Positions 10,068 through 23,440 of a stretch of DNA of 64,000 nt are shown in pieces; positions within the stretch are counted from its first letter, which is position 1, and every line of letters begins with the position of its first letter. A model generated the notes under the pieces. That model worked only from the letters and a program-made list of their open reading frames with translations. It did no database searches and was not told the DNA's origin. Source of the DNA: Reticulascus tulasneorum. Lineage: Eukaryota; Ascomycota; Sordariomycetes; Glomerellales; Reticulascaceae. The translations under genes were made by a program, and so were the position numbers. The stretch covers positions 2,790,001 to 2,854,000 of the forward strand of contig LSAX01000003.1 in NCBI GenBank assembly GCA_001557505.1, given 5' to 3'.

Positions 10068-12689
10068 ATGGACATTGGGGATTCTAATGGCGGATTCGGC
10101 GACCACAAACCGCGCGTCTTGCCAGACGACCTTCCCAAATCCCTAAACGATCGAAGGTCTCGGCCGACTGAGCTGGTACCCGAGACGGAAATGTATGATG
10201 GTTGGCAAGGTTTGTGATTTCCATTCCATCCCAATCCAAGACCACCATGATCCTGACGTATAGCAGGGCAGTCACAATTCCTAACCTCACCGGTCGTCGC
10301 GAAACCGCTCAGCTTCGGTAACCTATCATTGGATGATCCGAATTACGACGAGGATATTACGACTGGCCCCTCGAATAGCGATACGCGGCTCATGGAAATG
10401 CTGGCGGCCCAAGCGGCGCATCAAGTTGGGCCCGGTTTCGACGACGAGGATACAATACTGGCAAATGAAAAGCTCTCGGAACAGGAGAAGAAGGCCATGT
10501 TGCAGAAGGCGTTGAACATGGCAGCGAGCAACGGTGATGCCGAGCGTGTGACGAAGATCCTTGGCGGAAACGCGAAGTCGTTCATTGACATCAATGCGCC
10601 GGATGAGGACGGAACCCCCCCGCTGATATATGCGAGCTGCTTTGTGGGTGTTGATGACACCATCCTGCGGCAATAAGCACTGACAAAAGTGTAGGGTCAC
10701 GAGAACGTTGTACGAATACTGATAGATGGCGGCGCGGATGTCGACAAACAGGACCGGAATCAATGGACCGCTCTCATGTGGGCAATGACGAACCGGCACA
10801 AGGGCATAGCAAAACTGCTGCTCGACAATGGAGCGTCAGCCGAACAGAAGACATCTTCGGGACGAACAGCATTCGATTTCGTCCCTCCGGACAGCGAGAT
10901 GTCCTACTACCTGCACGACAGTGGCTACAACATCGGGAACGCAGGGGTCGGAGACGACTTCTACAGCCCTGGCTTTTCGCAGGATCGTTTCGAAGAAGAG
11001 ATGGCCGAGAACGAGCTGCGGAGAAGAATGATGATGGACAGCGCTCGAGACCTCGAAGTGGATCTAGGCAATGTTGGCATGGATGATCAACCAGAGGTAA
11101 GCAGTGGTGGGATGATGGTTCCTATGTATCCTACCCATTTGTACTAACATAATCAGCCCGTTGATGAGTTCGAGGAAGAGCAGCCCGAATTCGACTGGAG
11201 CCGCTGTTTGCATGACCAAATGTTCGTGTTCCAGGAGCACGAGCTGGATCGGATTCTGGACATTATCATCACAAGAATGACGCCACAGCGGTCGCCCTCA
11301 CAAAAGCCAGTCCCGGCCAACATGATCTTCCTAAGCGCGAGATATGCACATTACCACTCAAGCCCTGACTTGCTCGCAAAGCTACTGATATCTGCTATGG
11401 ACAAGATCAATGATGTCGTGGAGAGATACCAGTGGGACATGACCATACTGGCGTTCTGGATCTCGAATGCGACACTTTTGCTCCATTACCTCAAGAAAGA
11501 TAACGGCCTTGTGGAGGCCACGGCGGAGTTTCAAGCACAACTTGCCGAACTGGTCAACGAGATCTTTATCTTGATCGTTCGGGACGCAGAGAGACGTCTG
11601 GACAAGGTGCTTGATGCAGCCATGCTAGACCACGAGACAATTCCTGGATTCGAAGACATCACATTTCAGAACGAGTGGAAGATATTTAAACGGAAGAAGG
11701 AAGTTAAAGAGGAGCCGCTAGAGAAGCGATTCCGCCCGCCATCGCCGAAGCAGAGAGCCAAACCTGCTCCCCGGAACGTCACATCCCTTCTATCGTCCAC
11801 GTTGTTCGTCCTAGATCTTTACGACATCCATTCCGTCATCACCTCACAGATAACATCTCAACTGCTGTATTGGCTGGGCGCAGAACTTTTCAACAGGATC
11901 ATGTCGAATAGGAAATATCTGGCGCGGACAAAGGCGATGCAAATCCGCATGAACATTTCGATCCTGGAAGACTGGGCTCGTGCGAATAACAGGCAACCAG
12001 AGCACTACGAGGCCGGGGACATGAAGTCAACGGGAGAAACAACAATGGAGTCAGCGCGGCGGCACCTGGCCCCGGTGATCCAGCTCTTGCAGTGGCTGCA
12101 GTGCTTCTCCTCGCTCGATGCCGACGATCTCGAGGCTCTAGTCGGCACCTTGCAGCAACTGAAGAGACTAAGCCCACAGCAACTCATCCATGCTGCGTCG
12201 CATTATCGACCAGAGGTTGGCGAGAAGGGGCTGCCTAAGAGCGCAACAAAGTACCTTGTGGCGATCCAGCAAGAAACGGCGTTGAAGAGAGAGCGGCATC
12301 GAAGCAAGGCAGGCTCGCCGCTGCCGAAGTCGGGTCCAGGCAGCAGTCCAGTCACCCCGATCAAGACGAAGGCCAACGGCCACGGCAGCGAGACGCCCGC
12401 AAGCGTACAAGGCACGCAGACGCCCGGCGCCGATGATGGGCAGACGGACGACGAGGACGATGCTCCGGAAAACCTCCTTATGGACCCTGCTTTGATGCTT
12501 CCCTTCACGTTGCCATCGGTCACAGATATGCTAGTCTCGTATGGCGCAGGATTTGGGGGACTAAACAGAGAGAGGGAACGGAAATACATTCCCACCGTGC
12601 CTCCAGAGTTCCTTGGAAAGCTGGAGGCGAGCGGCGCCCGCAAAGGCCCGATGTTCAGTGAGAAGGATTGGGAGAATGAAGAAGTATAA
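10068..12689 (+). CDS. ankyrin-repeat and DIL (dilute) domain protein
   Basis: Four exons: 10068-10209, 10267-10643, 10695-11096 and 11157-12689. Introns are 57, 51 and 60 bp; the last has a perfect TACTAAC branch point. Product 817 aa. Residues about 126-235 hold ankyrin repeats (DEDGTPPLIYASCFGHENVV, then TALMWAMTNRHKGIAKLLL). Residues about 525-670 resemble the DIL domain of class V myosin tails (ITSQLLYWLGAELFNRIMSN). The C-terminal tail is Ser/Thr-rich with an acidic patch. No motor domain is present. DIL domains in myosin V bind cargo adaptors, and ankyrin repeats bind proteins, so an adaptor role in transport or polarity is possible. Fungal proteins of this layout are known but poorly characterised. 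Donors of introns 1 (GTTTGT) and 2 (GTGGGT) are non-consensus, but the frame and repeat register support them. Confidence 0.88.
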
Positions 12690-14228
12690 TTTGGAAGCCG
12701 AGAAAATTGATTGCCATCTCTGGTCATTTCGGAACGTTCCGGTTACCCACTGCTGAACTCGAAAATCGGCTGGTTGGTGTGCTGTCAGTGGCCCAATGAA
12801 GCCAGTCGACCAGTAGACGGACACGAATGAGAAGCCAGGCTTAGTGCATTTCGGCGGGCAGTCAAAAAAAATCAAACGTCGATGTGTGATTCGACGACCA
12901 TGAGGGAAATTTTGATGCAAGCTGCAAGGGACGGACATGTGTCAACGGGATACCAGGGCGGATGGAATGCATAGAAGCCCTTTCTGGTCATGGGCGTTTG
13001 ACCAAACCATACCACACTGTCCACATATTGTAGACAGAACAGCATTGAACAACGAAGAGACCCCATTGCACGCACGATGATGATTTTTGATGGCTGCCAC
13101 ACACCGGAGGCGCCACTCTGCCATCTTTTACGGACGAGACGGTACGGGCAGCTTGCACCTGACGCCTCTAATCTTGTGATGCCGTCCAACCCATGAATCG
13201 AGAAGTGAGATGGAGATGGAGAGGATCAGCGGCCATATATCCCACGTGTGATTGCGAATGCAAACTGTGCCGTTCACTGGCTTATTACTTTTTTTATTAC
13301 TTGCGGCTTTCCTGATACCTACCGGTGATAGGCAGTGTTTCTCCCTCCGCCAGTTCTCGACGGTGGCAACCTGGGGAGGGAGCGGACCAGTTTGGTGGCC
13401 CAATGCGGCTCGGAAGTGGCCTAATAGGTCGGGTGAGTTGGCTAAAGTGCCACGTCAGATTGATGGCAATATCCCTCTTGATGCAGGGACAAACTCTGGC
13501 CGGGACACGACGTCCCGGTTGAGTTTCTTTTCAGAGGGGGATTGGTGTGAAAACTCCTCTCCTCCCCAATTGCCATTTTTTCCTTCTCTTTTTCTTTCTT
13601 CTCCTACGAGTTTATCGTGAGGCTAAATCGGGAAGGCTGGTGCACTAGACTACGTCGTGCTTACTAGGGCTGTCTGAATCGAGAAGTTTTGGTGGGGGAG
13701 ATATAAAAAAAGATCGGCCGGCAAGCTGGTTGTGGGGTTTTACATGTAAACAGGAAGAGAGGGAGGGTCAGGACACTTGCTCTCGAATAGGCACTGAGAC
13801 AAGTCTCGAAGGGCAAGCCCAAGAACTTTATTGCTCGACCCAGCAGATGATTAGACGTATTAAATTTTATAGTAGATCCCCGGGCCAGCCCTTAATGGTG
13901 TGTGGGGTGGGCATCCTTTCTGAGATGTGACCGCGGGAGGATAAGATGGGCTCCGGGATGGCGTGGTGGGCTGGGCTGGGTGGTCTTGGTGGTTGGGACG
14001 TTTTGGCCATATGCCCACCATCGACGGTATCCATCCGGGGTCAAAAGATACGAATAGATTGAGAGGCAAACCGAACAAGTTCATGCCCACGTCGCCGTCC
14101 GAGTTTCCTTTTTTATGCTACCTCTTTCGATAGTCCCCGGGGAGGCTGGATCAATTGTCGCGGACAGGTATCATTATCGTACACCTTCCTTATTCATATG
14201 AACCCCAAATCGCCCGTTTGGGCCACGT

Positions 14229-14247
14229 CCCCCCCCCCCCCCCCCCC
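14229..14247. repeat. poly-C tract (C19)
   Basis: Uninterrupted run of 19 C on the plus strand in the spacer before the TBC gene. Confidence 0.9.
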
Positions 14248-15154
14248 TTCCATATGGCCCAGACGCCGTTAGCGGGGGGATCACCAAAGAAGCAAATCCA
14301 TGCCTTTTGCTTTTTGGAAGGACTCTGATGGGTGAGTTGGCGATATGCTTTTGCTCGGGGAGTGAGTGAGCGACCTTGATAGACCTTGATAGTACTATCC
14401 CCACAGCGGCCACTCCCACTTTGGGTATTGATGCATCGCACCCCGTTTTGTGTATGTACATTCACCAAGCAACTTAGCTCCATTCCCAGCCTACGATCTC
14501 CTCCTCCTTCTCCCCTCATCCTAGTCCCCCTGTGAACACAAAAAAAGATGTGGCTGCTCCTGGGTGGACTGAACACGTTGAGCTTGCTTTTGCCGTGCCT
14601 GGCCTAACTGTGTAAGGTGGTAACTCAACCTGTTTTTTTCATGCTGCGTTATCAGGACTGCGGGCGGGGGGCAGGAAAAGAAGCTGGATGTTAGTTTTGA
14701 GACATATGGAAGCAGCATCTTCCTTTTTCTTTCCTTTTCCTCGTCCTCGATTTCCCTTTCTCGTCCACTGCTCACCTCAGCTGTGCTTGATACTTTTTTC
14801 TTGGTGTTTGCTCTCCCCCTCCACTCCACCCCACCCAACCGACCGATTCTACCAAGGTTTTTGTTTTATTGCCCAAAAAAAAAGGCAAAAGAAAACACGG
14901 AAAGGGAAAAAAGAAAGAAGAAGGGGGAAAAAAAGGCGTTTGCCTTTTTGCCATCCGCCTACCAACCTGGATCTCCTTTGAATTTATTTACTGCTCGCTT
15001 CCTCCCTCCTCAAGCTCGTCTCCTCCCGGTCAATCGTCCTGTGTGCCGCTGTTTCGTGCCCAGCCTCCCCCGCCTTCGTGCTCTCACTTACACAAACAAC
15101 ACGCATCTCGCTACCCAGACTTCGCTCGCTCTTTCTTCCTTCGTTTTTACCCGT

Positions 15155-15184
15155 CCTCTCTCTCTCTCTCTCTCGCGCGCGCCC
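15155..15184. repeat. (CT)n followed by (CG)n tract
   Basis: Alternating CT run passing into CGCGCGCGC, in the presumed 5' leader of the TBC gene, about 330 bp before its ATG. Confidence 0.85.
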
Positions 15185-15513
15185 GTTGCAATACTCGTGT
15201 CGACGCGTCGCCGTCGTTTTAGTGAGGGCCCTTTCGTGTTGGCCTTTCCATTGTCACCTAGCGCCGCGCGCTCACCTAGCTTCGAAACCGTTCCACCGGA
15301 ACGCCGTTTGGCGCCGTCCAAGCTAAGCAATCGCCCCGAGCTGCCCCTCCACGGACGGGGATTCTCAGTGTCGTGCTCCAAGGCCACCTGAGCACGGCGT
15401 TGCACCACCGACGCTGCAGGGGGACGAGCACTCGGTGCGCCGGAAATTTGGGCTCTCAGCACGGGCAGATCTACCCCAAGAAGTAAATCACGCCCGAACA
15501 AATCTACCACGCC

Positions 15514-18376
15514 ATGGCGCCCCAAAAGTACGCGAGCGTGCGCTACAAGTCCCGACCGACTGCGCTTGTGCCGTTCAGGGACGATACGAGCCTGGTCGCG
15601 TTCCGCTACGAGCAGACCATACAAGCAGAACCGCCTATCCCAATCCCTCCGCGGAACCCTCGCAGGTCAACGCGTCCGATGTCATCCTTTTCCTCGAGTC
15701 CTGCTCCTGCTTCTGCTTTTGCTCCTGCATCTTCTCCCATCGTCGTTGCCCCTCCTCCCATTGCGCCTCCTTCTGAGCAGCATCCCGCCTTCCGCAACAC
15801 GCTTCCTGCTCGACCGAGCTCCTTCAACGACTGGAAGAGGGATTCTGGACTGGCTCCGACCACGTCATCGACCACGATACTAGAGGAAGACGGCGACGAA
15901 GAAGAAGACGAAAACGTGTTCCTGTACGACAAGTTCTTGGACTTTGGGAGAAGCGAAGCAGTGCCGGAACCATCAATTCAAGACTCGATTTCCGTCTATT
16001 CGACTGATGAAAAGACCTACACGCCCCCTTCTCCTCTTTCCATTGCATCAATTGAAACGCCAGACACTTCTCCTCCCTTGCCAGCAATTCCGACAAAGAA
16101 ACTGGCCAAAAGCTTCAGTTTCCGATCTGCTTCTGCTTCGAGGAGGCTGAAAAAGAAGAGTTTAAGCGAAGATCCAGCTGCAGCGCCAATGCACCCCCTG
16201 CTGTGGGGCTCCCCCAAGGACGCCTATAAATCGCCTAAACTATCCCTCCAGCATGACAGTCAGCCCGCATCCCCCAACTTCGTCAATTTGGCAACAGCGG
16301 TCGATTTCGATTTCTCTCCACTCTCCATCGACATCCCGACGGACAGCCTACTCGACGATGATTTCATGACCAAATTCACATTCTCTAAACGAGGCAGTGT
16401 TATGTTTGGCGGCCGGCGGGCCATTCCTTTCATGGACGAAATAATGGAGAGCAAACCGCAACCCGACGAACCCGCGACTCCACCGCCTCACGCGACGCCG
16501 CCCCAGCGTCCTGTGGACACCGAAGCTAGACCCGAACCCGAATCGAAGCTATGCACGCCGGAAACAGCACCGCAGACTGTGGCGCCGACGCCAAATATCT
16601 ACGTGGTGGCTCCGGAGGTGGAATTGGAGTCTCAAAAGGTGAGATCGCTCTATGGATCTGGCGATAGCATCAACTGGGAAGATGGAGGAAGGTTTCTGCC
16701 CCTTGATAGACGTTTGGAGCCCACTCCGGAAGACCCATCCGAGGACAGCGAGAATGACGCGTACGATTTCCTTCAAACCCAGTGCTTCATGATGGTCGAT
16801 GAATTTTGTGCTAACGTCGATGTGGTTTTGTAGCGTAAGCGAGCTTCCGTCGCCAGTTTCGGGCACTCCACGATCCGCAAACTCTTCTTCGCTGGGCCCA
16901 GACAGTACCGTGAGGAGAGAATATGAGTTGGCCGGTGGAATAGAAGATTGGGAAGATGTGAGCGGCGGCGACGTGGATCGGTACGGATTTATAAGTGCGA
17001 GGAGCCAGCAATCCCGTGCGGGAACTCCAACAGAGCTCAAGTCTGCGCAGTTCTCTCCTAGGAGGAGAAACGTTCTCACCAAGCGCGATCCATCGGGCCT
17101 TTCGTCGCCGCTGAGTGGCCGTCGCACACCCAGTAGGAAGGTCTCGGCCAGATCTTTGAATACACAAAATTCAGAAATGTCGACGGCATCACGGCTGTCG
17201 ACGAGATCTGCCCTACGATCGGCAGGCAATTACCTACCACACAACAGAGATCGGCGATGGATGGATGAGGCTGGCGATATGCTCACACTCACGCCCGGGC
17301 TGGGCGATATCATGGAAGACGCCGAAGTTGAGAAGATATCTGAAGAATTAAAAAAAAAGGAATGGGAAAGATCGGAAAAATGGAGAAAGATGGCCAAGGT
17401 TGTCCGAAAAGGCAAAGACGGCGAGGGGATGGACTTTGAATTCGACGTCAGTAACCCGAAACTCATCGACAGAACGTGGAAAGGCATCCCTGATCGATGG
17501 AGGGCTTCGGCATGGTATTCCTTTCTTGCCACCAGTGCTAAGAATCGAAAGGACTCGGCACCAGAAGAACAGGTCATTGCAGACTTCCATCGTTTGCAAG
17601 AGCAAAGCTCTCCAGACGACGTACAAATCGATCTTGATGTGCCCCGGACAATCAACAGACACATCATGTTTCGACGGCGCTACCGAGGGGGCCAACGTTT
17701 GCTCTTCCGGGTGTTGCATGCGCTATCACTCTACTTTCCTGTGACCGGCTACGTGCAAGGGATGGCCTCTCTAGCCGCAACCCTGTTATGCTACTTTGAT
17801 GAGGAGAAGTGTTTCGTTATGTTAACGCGGATGTGGCGCTTGCGAGGGATGGAACAGCTTTACCAACCTGGCTTCGAAGGGTTGATGACAGCCCTAAAAG
17901 ATTTCGAGACCCAATGGCTCGGGGGGAAGGACGTGGCCGCGAAGCTGGTGAGTTTATGCAAAGTCTTTGAGTCGCCTTTCGGTTGCTTACCATGTTCCTA
18001 GTCCGAACTCAGCATTGATGCTACAGCATACGGCACTCGGTGGTACCTGACACTATTCAACCTATCCATTCCTTTTCCAGCCCAACTTCGTGTCTGGGAC
18101 GTATTTCTCCTCCTGGGAGAAGCTCCACCAGAGGCGCCAGAAGCCGACTCGCAAGCCACAAAAACCAACAGCGGGCCAGCGCCAATGACTGGCATTGATA
18201 TTATTCATGCCACCAGCGCGGCCCTCATACACGCACTTCGAGAAGTGCTTCTCGATTCAGATTTCGAAAACGCCATGAAGGCTCTGACATCTTGGGTTCC
18301 TGTAAAAGATGAGGATCTCCTGATGAGAGTGACCAAGGCGGAGTGGAAGCTGCATCAAGGAAAGAAAAAGGCCTAG
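15514..18376 (+). CDS. TBC-domain Rab GTPase-activating protein
   Basis: Three exons: 15514-16760, 16834-17947 and 18002-18376; introns 73 and 54 bp. Product 911 aa. The N-terminal 600 residues are Ser/Pro-rich and probably disordered, with an acidic Asp/Glu run near residue 130. The TBC domain spans about 630-870 and opens with WKGIPDRWRASAWY. It keeps both catalytic fingers: Arg687 in IDLDVPRT and Gln724 in YVQGMA. TBC proteins speed GTP hydrolysis on Rab GTPases by this dual-finger mechanism and so set membrane-traffic identity. The downstream segment YGTRWYLTLFNLSIPFP also fits the fold. The target Rab cannot be told from sequence. The first intron uses a GTACGA donor with a GCTAAC branch point; this donor is the only one nearby giving the required phase. 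Confidence 0.93.
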
Positions 18377-20343
18377 AGGGCATTCTTTCCAGCGTCTACG
18401 CCTTGACAGGCCCTCGTTCCCGAATTTCCTTTGTCCTTTTCCATGTTGTTACGACAGCCATGAACACCCGGCGGCATTTCTAAAGCGATCTAGGTTTCTC
18501 TCACTTATGCCTTGTTTCCTTTATCAATACCCCAAACCCGAAAAGCCTTCGTTTTCCAGGCATCGGTCTCTTTTGTTGTACATATTTGCGGTGGTTATTG
18601 AAATTAGGCGACATGCGGACAGGCTGTCTGGAAATGGCGGGGAGTGGATGATGGCAAGAACGGAGATGGTAAAGGCTTATACCCCGTGGTATGCTAGTTA
18701 CGAGCGATGCTTTTTTACGTAGATTAGGGTTAGCAATGTGTAATGTGCTATCGACATTGCTTAATATCGCAGATGACGATGATGATGGTTCTGGTGAGTT
18801 GACCGCAGGATGCTCTGTAAAGGACACGTCTGGGCCTTGAGGCTTCTGAACAAGTGCCAGCACATCCAGCGTTCACGTACTTCAAACATTCAATGGTTCC
18901 AAGAATGAGAGTTCCGCCGCGTCAATGGTCATTGAGTCGATCAAGTTCCCGCTACACCCTTTGGAAGGCCGCCACCTCAGCCCAAGCCTCTCAACCCACA
19001 TGTACATCACGACATTGGTAAATGCGTCCATTACATGCGATCAACAGGTGCTAAGCTGGACATCGCGCGGCTACACATGTACGGGCACAGGCCAGCAGCT
19101 GGCCAAGCAGTGGTCGAGATCGCGGAATCGACGATATTGTGTGCGCCGCGAATTCCCGTCCGCTCCATTTGCAATAATCCATGAGGATCTGTGAACGTGG
19201 AAACTAGGGCCTAGGAGCCTACCGTCGTCGAAATATTCAGTTGTAATATGCCTGAGAGCTCGCGGTGTCGTCCGGCGCCAGCTTCTCTCACGACGCGGGT
19301 CGTCAACGAGTTCCTCTTGGGGCCGAACACCCCCTCCTCCGGGGCAAACGCCCCATCTCCAGATTGCAGTTCTCGTGTAACTTATCCCTTTCAGATTCTT
19401 CGGCCCGAGATCCTTCTCGATATCGGACCTCCAGATACCCAGCAGTCATTCGCGTCGTAGCAAAGTTTGGGAAGTCGCACCTGTGAGACCCGATCCATTG
19501 GCGGCGGGTCTGTGCGCCTGAGGTTTCCTAAACGGGCGTTCTGTCTCGGGGCCCAGTTTGAGGCCAGGCCAGGCGGGCCGATCCGGCGCCAGCTCCGAAG
19601 TGGGCCTCCCAAACCTGAGGGGAACTGAAGCGTTCACCGGAGCCGCCGCCGCCGCCGCCGAGACTTTCCCCCTTGCTGGCATTGCCTCGTCACCGTGGCC
19701 GCACGATAGGACGCCCCGAAAGTCCGTTCCTCCCGCCCGAGTCGTCCGATCCTGGGGCCAGTCGTAGGCGGCACGGAAACAGACGAAAAGGATAACTTAC
19801 CCCTCGGTGTTAGCCAAGCGACCACCAGCAAAGACAATGGGGCGTCCAGCTCCAAGAGCGCCACCCCTCTGCCATTTACCGGGATTGAGTGTTCCTTGGT
19901 CTGCTTGCTCGTCAGTGTTCACGTAATGATTATAAACTGCCAACTTCCCAGTCATACCCCCCCCGAAAACCCGCTTTTGGGCCGATGTCAAAGGTTCATT
20001 CGCAGGTTCATGCTGTCTCTCTAAACGGGGAACCGAAATTCACCGAAGCCCACCGAGAAGGATGAAAATATCCCTTTTCCCCGTTGGTCAAGCGCCCGAA
20101 ATAGCATCATGACGTGGAAGGAGGGTCCCCCAAGCTGCCCATAGTTTTTCCCACCCGCTCGCCTGGCAGATAATACAAGGGGTGGGGGAGCGGATGAGGC
20201 GTTTGGGTCCGGCGCTTAACCACATGTCTAGGCTATTACAGCTACTACGATAGATGAACGGGCCACGCACGCCGCTTGGTAGACTTGCCGTGTAATAGCA
20301 GCCGTAGTAGACGAGCCGGGGGTAACTTAATCGAGGGACGGAA

Positions 20344-20365
20344 GGGGGGGGGGGGGGGGGGGGGG
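20344..20365. repeat. poly-G tract (G22)
   Basis: Uninterrupted run of 22 G on the plus strand. Confidence 0.9.
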
Positions 20366-20677
20366 AGGGGAGAAATGGGGGACGCTTCGATTGGTAGAAC
20401 ACCTGGTCCCGTGCGATTCTTCAAATGCCGGTCCTGCATATGCCCAGGCAAGGGGAGAGTGCACAACAGCCTACCACACGCCAGCGGTGCGACCAAATAA
20501 GGCACGATGGGGTCGTCAACGATCTCGTACCACAGAAGGGCGATTCTCGGTCGGAGTGATGGGGGTGTGTATCCGCGTGCCACTGGCTCCAGACTGCGCG
20601 GCTTTGGGGGTACATACCGGGCCTGTCTTTGGGCCCTTTTCCACCATTTCCCGATGTTCGGAATGGGGAGGAGGGGT

Positions 20678-20703
20678 GGGGGGGGGGGGGGGGGGGGGGG
20701 GGG
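20678..20703. repeat. poly-G tract (G26)
   Basis: Uninterrupted run of 26 G on the plus strand, preceded by GGGGAGGAGGGGT; the longest G run in the window. Confidence 0.9.
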
Positions 20704-21260
20704 TCCGGGTGGCCCACGAACCTTACCATGGCGGTGCCAGGTGCGGCACACGGGAAGGATTTGGGGATAAAAATAGCCGCGATCGCGCACTCAGTCCCCC
20801 CCGCCCCCCTTCCGCGATACAGGTCCTCTTTCTTACGACGAACTAGCGGATGTATTTTAAAAACAAAACACAAAAAAGGTGTGGCCGTGCACCACTATAA
20901 GGTGGGTAGAGGTAGGCAGGTACGAAGTACGGGCGTCCAATCCATCTTGATACGAGCCGCGTTTGCTTTGTTCTGCAAGTCATCGTGCAGGCCAGCGCCA
21001 ATTCTCTATAGTGTACTAGCCCCGAACGAGGCAGTGGTTTAGAAGGGGGGGTATCATGTGCCCCATCACGCGTGTATCCCAGAAATGCGAGACTAGTATT
21101 GTGTGTGTCGCGGACAGGCGGCTGTTGGCAATCTCAATCTAATCTAGCCGGTCGACAAACCATCTACACACTATGTATCCGCGCCTCATAAGTGTCGAGG
21201 GACAGCGGCTCGCAAGATCTACTCGTTTGGCATTTCGCTACTTCATGCTCGGTAGTGGCT

Positions 21261-21275
21261 GGGGGGGGGGGGGGG
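21261..21275. repeat. poly-G tract (G15)
   Basis: Uninterrupted run of 15 G on the plus strand. Confidence 0.9.
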
Positions 21276-22336
21276 ACCAGATGGGGTCACGGCGGGGTGT
21301 CAGGCCTGCCGTCCCGTCAATTCTGCAATTCAGCAACTTTTTTTGCTCATCCGCGCCATCGACAGTCGCGAACGGGCGGCCAGTGGTCTTCGTGTAAAAG
21401 TACTACGTAGTAGAGTGGTCCTGGTGTAGCAGTAGTAGCAGTAAAGGTGGGCTTTTGGGAAGATTGTGCAAATCTCGGCCAAAGGGTAGGCAGAATGTGT
21501 AGTTGGGTAGCATGGGCATAAGCCGTTACATCTACCGGAATGATGACGGCACGAGAAGGGGTCGGGGAGGGTGATCCGAGTTCTTTTGTCGAATGCGGTG
21601 CGACTGCAGAGTCTCATTCTCAAATCTCCGGGCGATGCAAGATCAAGCGTGTCGTGCAACTCGTCATGTCATGTTCATGTCATGTCACGGTGGCATTTTG
21701 CGGGCTCGAAGTGCATTGGATCCCCCAAATCCCGTCTTTTTCAGCCAAGGGGGAAAAGCCCCAAAGCGTACGGCCCCGAGTCGCCGACTCGCCCAGCCAA
21801 CGAACGCTTTTGGTAGAAGGCGTTCGTTATGGATGGGATCGACCCAAGGCTTGGATCACCCTCCCCTTTGCAAACGTGTTATTCCTTTCGGAAGATCCCA
21901 ATCAGGGAACTAGGTGCGTAGGAAGGGTGGAGGAGGAGGGGGGGTGTCCAATACTAATGACAAAAAACCCAACAACGGCCTACGGGATGGGGATCTCAAC
22001 GGCGGTTGGATGAACGCCCTGGGCTGGCGCATGAAGCGATGGATGCGTGCTAATTCCTTGCTTGCGTGTCCGTCCATTCTCTCTGCCTTCTCTCTCCGTC
22101 ATCCGGGCAGGAAAGAGAAAAGATTGGCCAGCCCGTGTCTTTGAAAAGCACTACCGTGCCGTGTCGTGTATGCCTTCTCGTTGCAAGAGGGAATATTCTG
22201 GCCATGGCCCCGTACTTGTTTTTCCCACCTCGCATCCTTCCAAATTGTCAACCGAGATCTGAAGCCGTTTCCCTCTGCCGTCCCTGTTGGGGTTGGGGTT
22301 CGTTCCAATGGGGTGGAGGGGATGGGGAACCACCCT

Positions 22337-22356
22337 CCCCCCCCCCCCTCCCCCCC
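22337..22356. repeat. poly-C tract (C12-T-C7)
   Basis: C run broken by one T, in the opposite orientation to the neighbouring G runs. Confidence 0.85.
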
Positions 22357-23372
22357 TTGCGGGCGAGGATTGCCAACCATGCGTCGATCATCCACGGGGA
22401 AGCGTTATTTGCGATCCCTTTTCCCGACCCTGTCTCGATTTCCCAGTTGGGCCACGAAGGATTTGAGATCCTCGCGCGCCCGATCCCAGATGTTCCCAAT
22501 CCGGGACGTGGGAAGATGGGAAGGAATTTGAGATAATCGTCGTTTCTTCCCTCTTTCTTTTTCCTTTTTTGTCCCTTCTTTCCCTGATCGTCCTGGCCCT
22601 GCCGTGCCCACGTTCGCGTCCGAGCCAAAAAAGATTTCCCCATAAAGTCGACACCTACTTTACTTATTCATGTGTACTATCATATAGGCACACGCAGAAT
22701 ATCTGTTATATGGGGAGGGGTGGGGGAGGGGTCGTTGGAACAAATACAGAGGCAAAGGAAATAAAAAAGATCGGGCGACATCTGGACACTGGAGCGCGGC
22801 CGGGGCGACGCTCTCTCGCCCCACCGCGCACGGCTGAAGATCGTCCACTCAATCTCGCACCGTCGGCTCCGTACCAAACTTCGCCCACTGCTGGAGACGA
22901 GATTTGTCAACAATGATGGAAATGGAAAGAGGAATTGACAGCTGGGAGAAAGGCAGCCAAAGGAGGCGGAATCTTCCGACCGATCGAAAATTGAGACAAG
23001 GGAAGGGGAAAATAGGAAGAACCCTACGCGGAAAGCCTCGTGTCATCAATCAGAAACATCAGAGCACCCATGGCGGTGGGTCCTCCGCCCATAAGATCAT
23101 TGGCTCGCCGCGATATACATAGACGCAACGCCGGCGACGAGCGAGGGCCCTACGGTGCCGAGGCGGACATTAACGCTTGTCCTGCGTCGTTGAGGATCAG
23201 ATCATGGCGGTCGGTGGTCGTCAGTTAGGCGCTGCAGGCGTTCGTTCTTGTCTCTCGTTTCGCAAGGAGCCCTTCCTTCCTGCCTCTGCGGAACTTGGGT
23301 AGCCTGGAATGCCGTATCTGGCTTATTTCCAGATCCGGACCAACTAACTCGGTTTATACCTCTCTGTCTCTG

Positions 23373-23374
<2 letters not shown>

Positions 23375-23438
<64 letters not shown>
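23375..23438. repeat. (TC)32 dinucleotide microsatellite
   Basis: Perfect TC alternation for about 64 bp. A homopyrimidine strand of this length can form triplex (H-DNA) or bind GAGA-type factors in other organisms; no local function is shown. Confidence 0.93.

Positions 23439-23440
<2 letters not shown>

Larger units (their letters stand above)
12690..15513. other. 2.8-kb spacer with pyrimidine-rich leader of the TBC gene
   Basis: No supported gene. The last 0.8 kb (about 14690-15500) is strongly pyrimidine-rich and open in several frames by composition alone. This looks like a long fungal promoter or 5' leader of the TBC gene. A C19 tract (14229-14247) and a CT/CG tract (15155-15184) lie here. 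Confidence 0.55.

Noticed and set aside
14783..15391. 202-codon plus-strand frame before the TBC gene
   Set aside because: Composed of pyrimidine-rich leader sequence (Pro/Ser/Leu/Phe by composition), open in all three forward frames.
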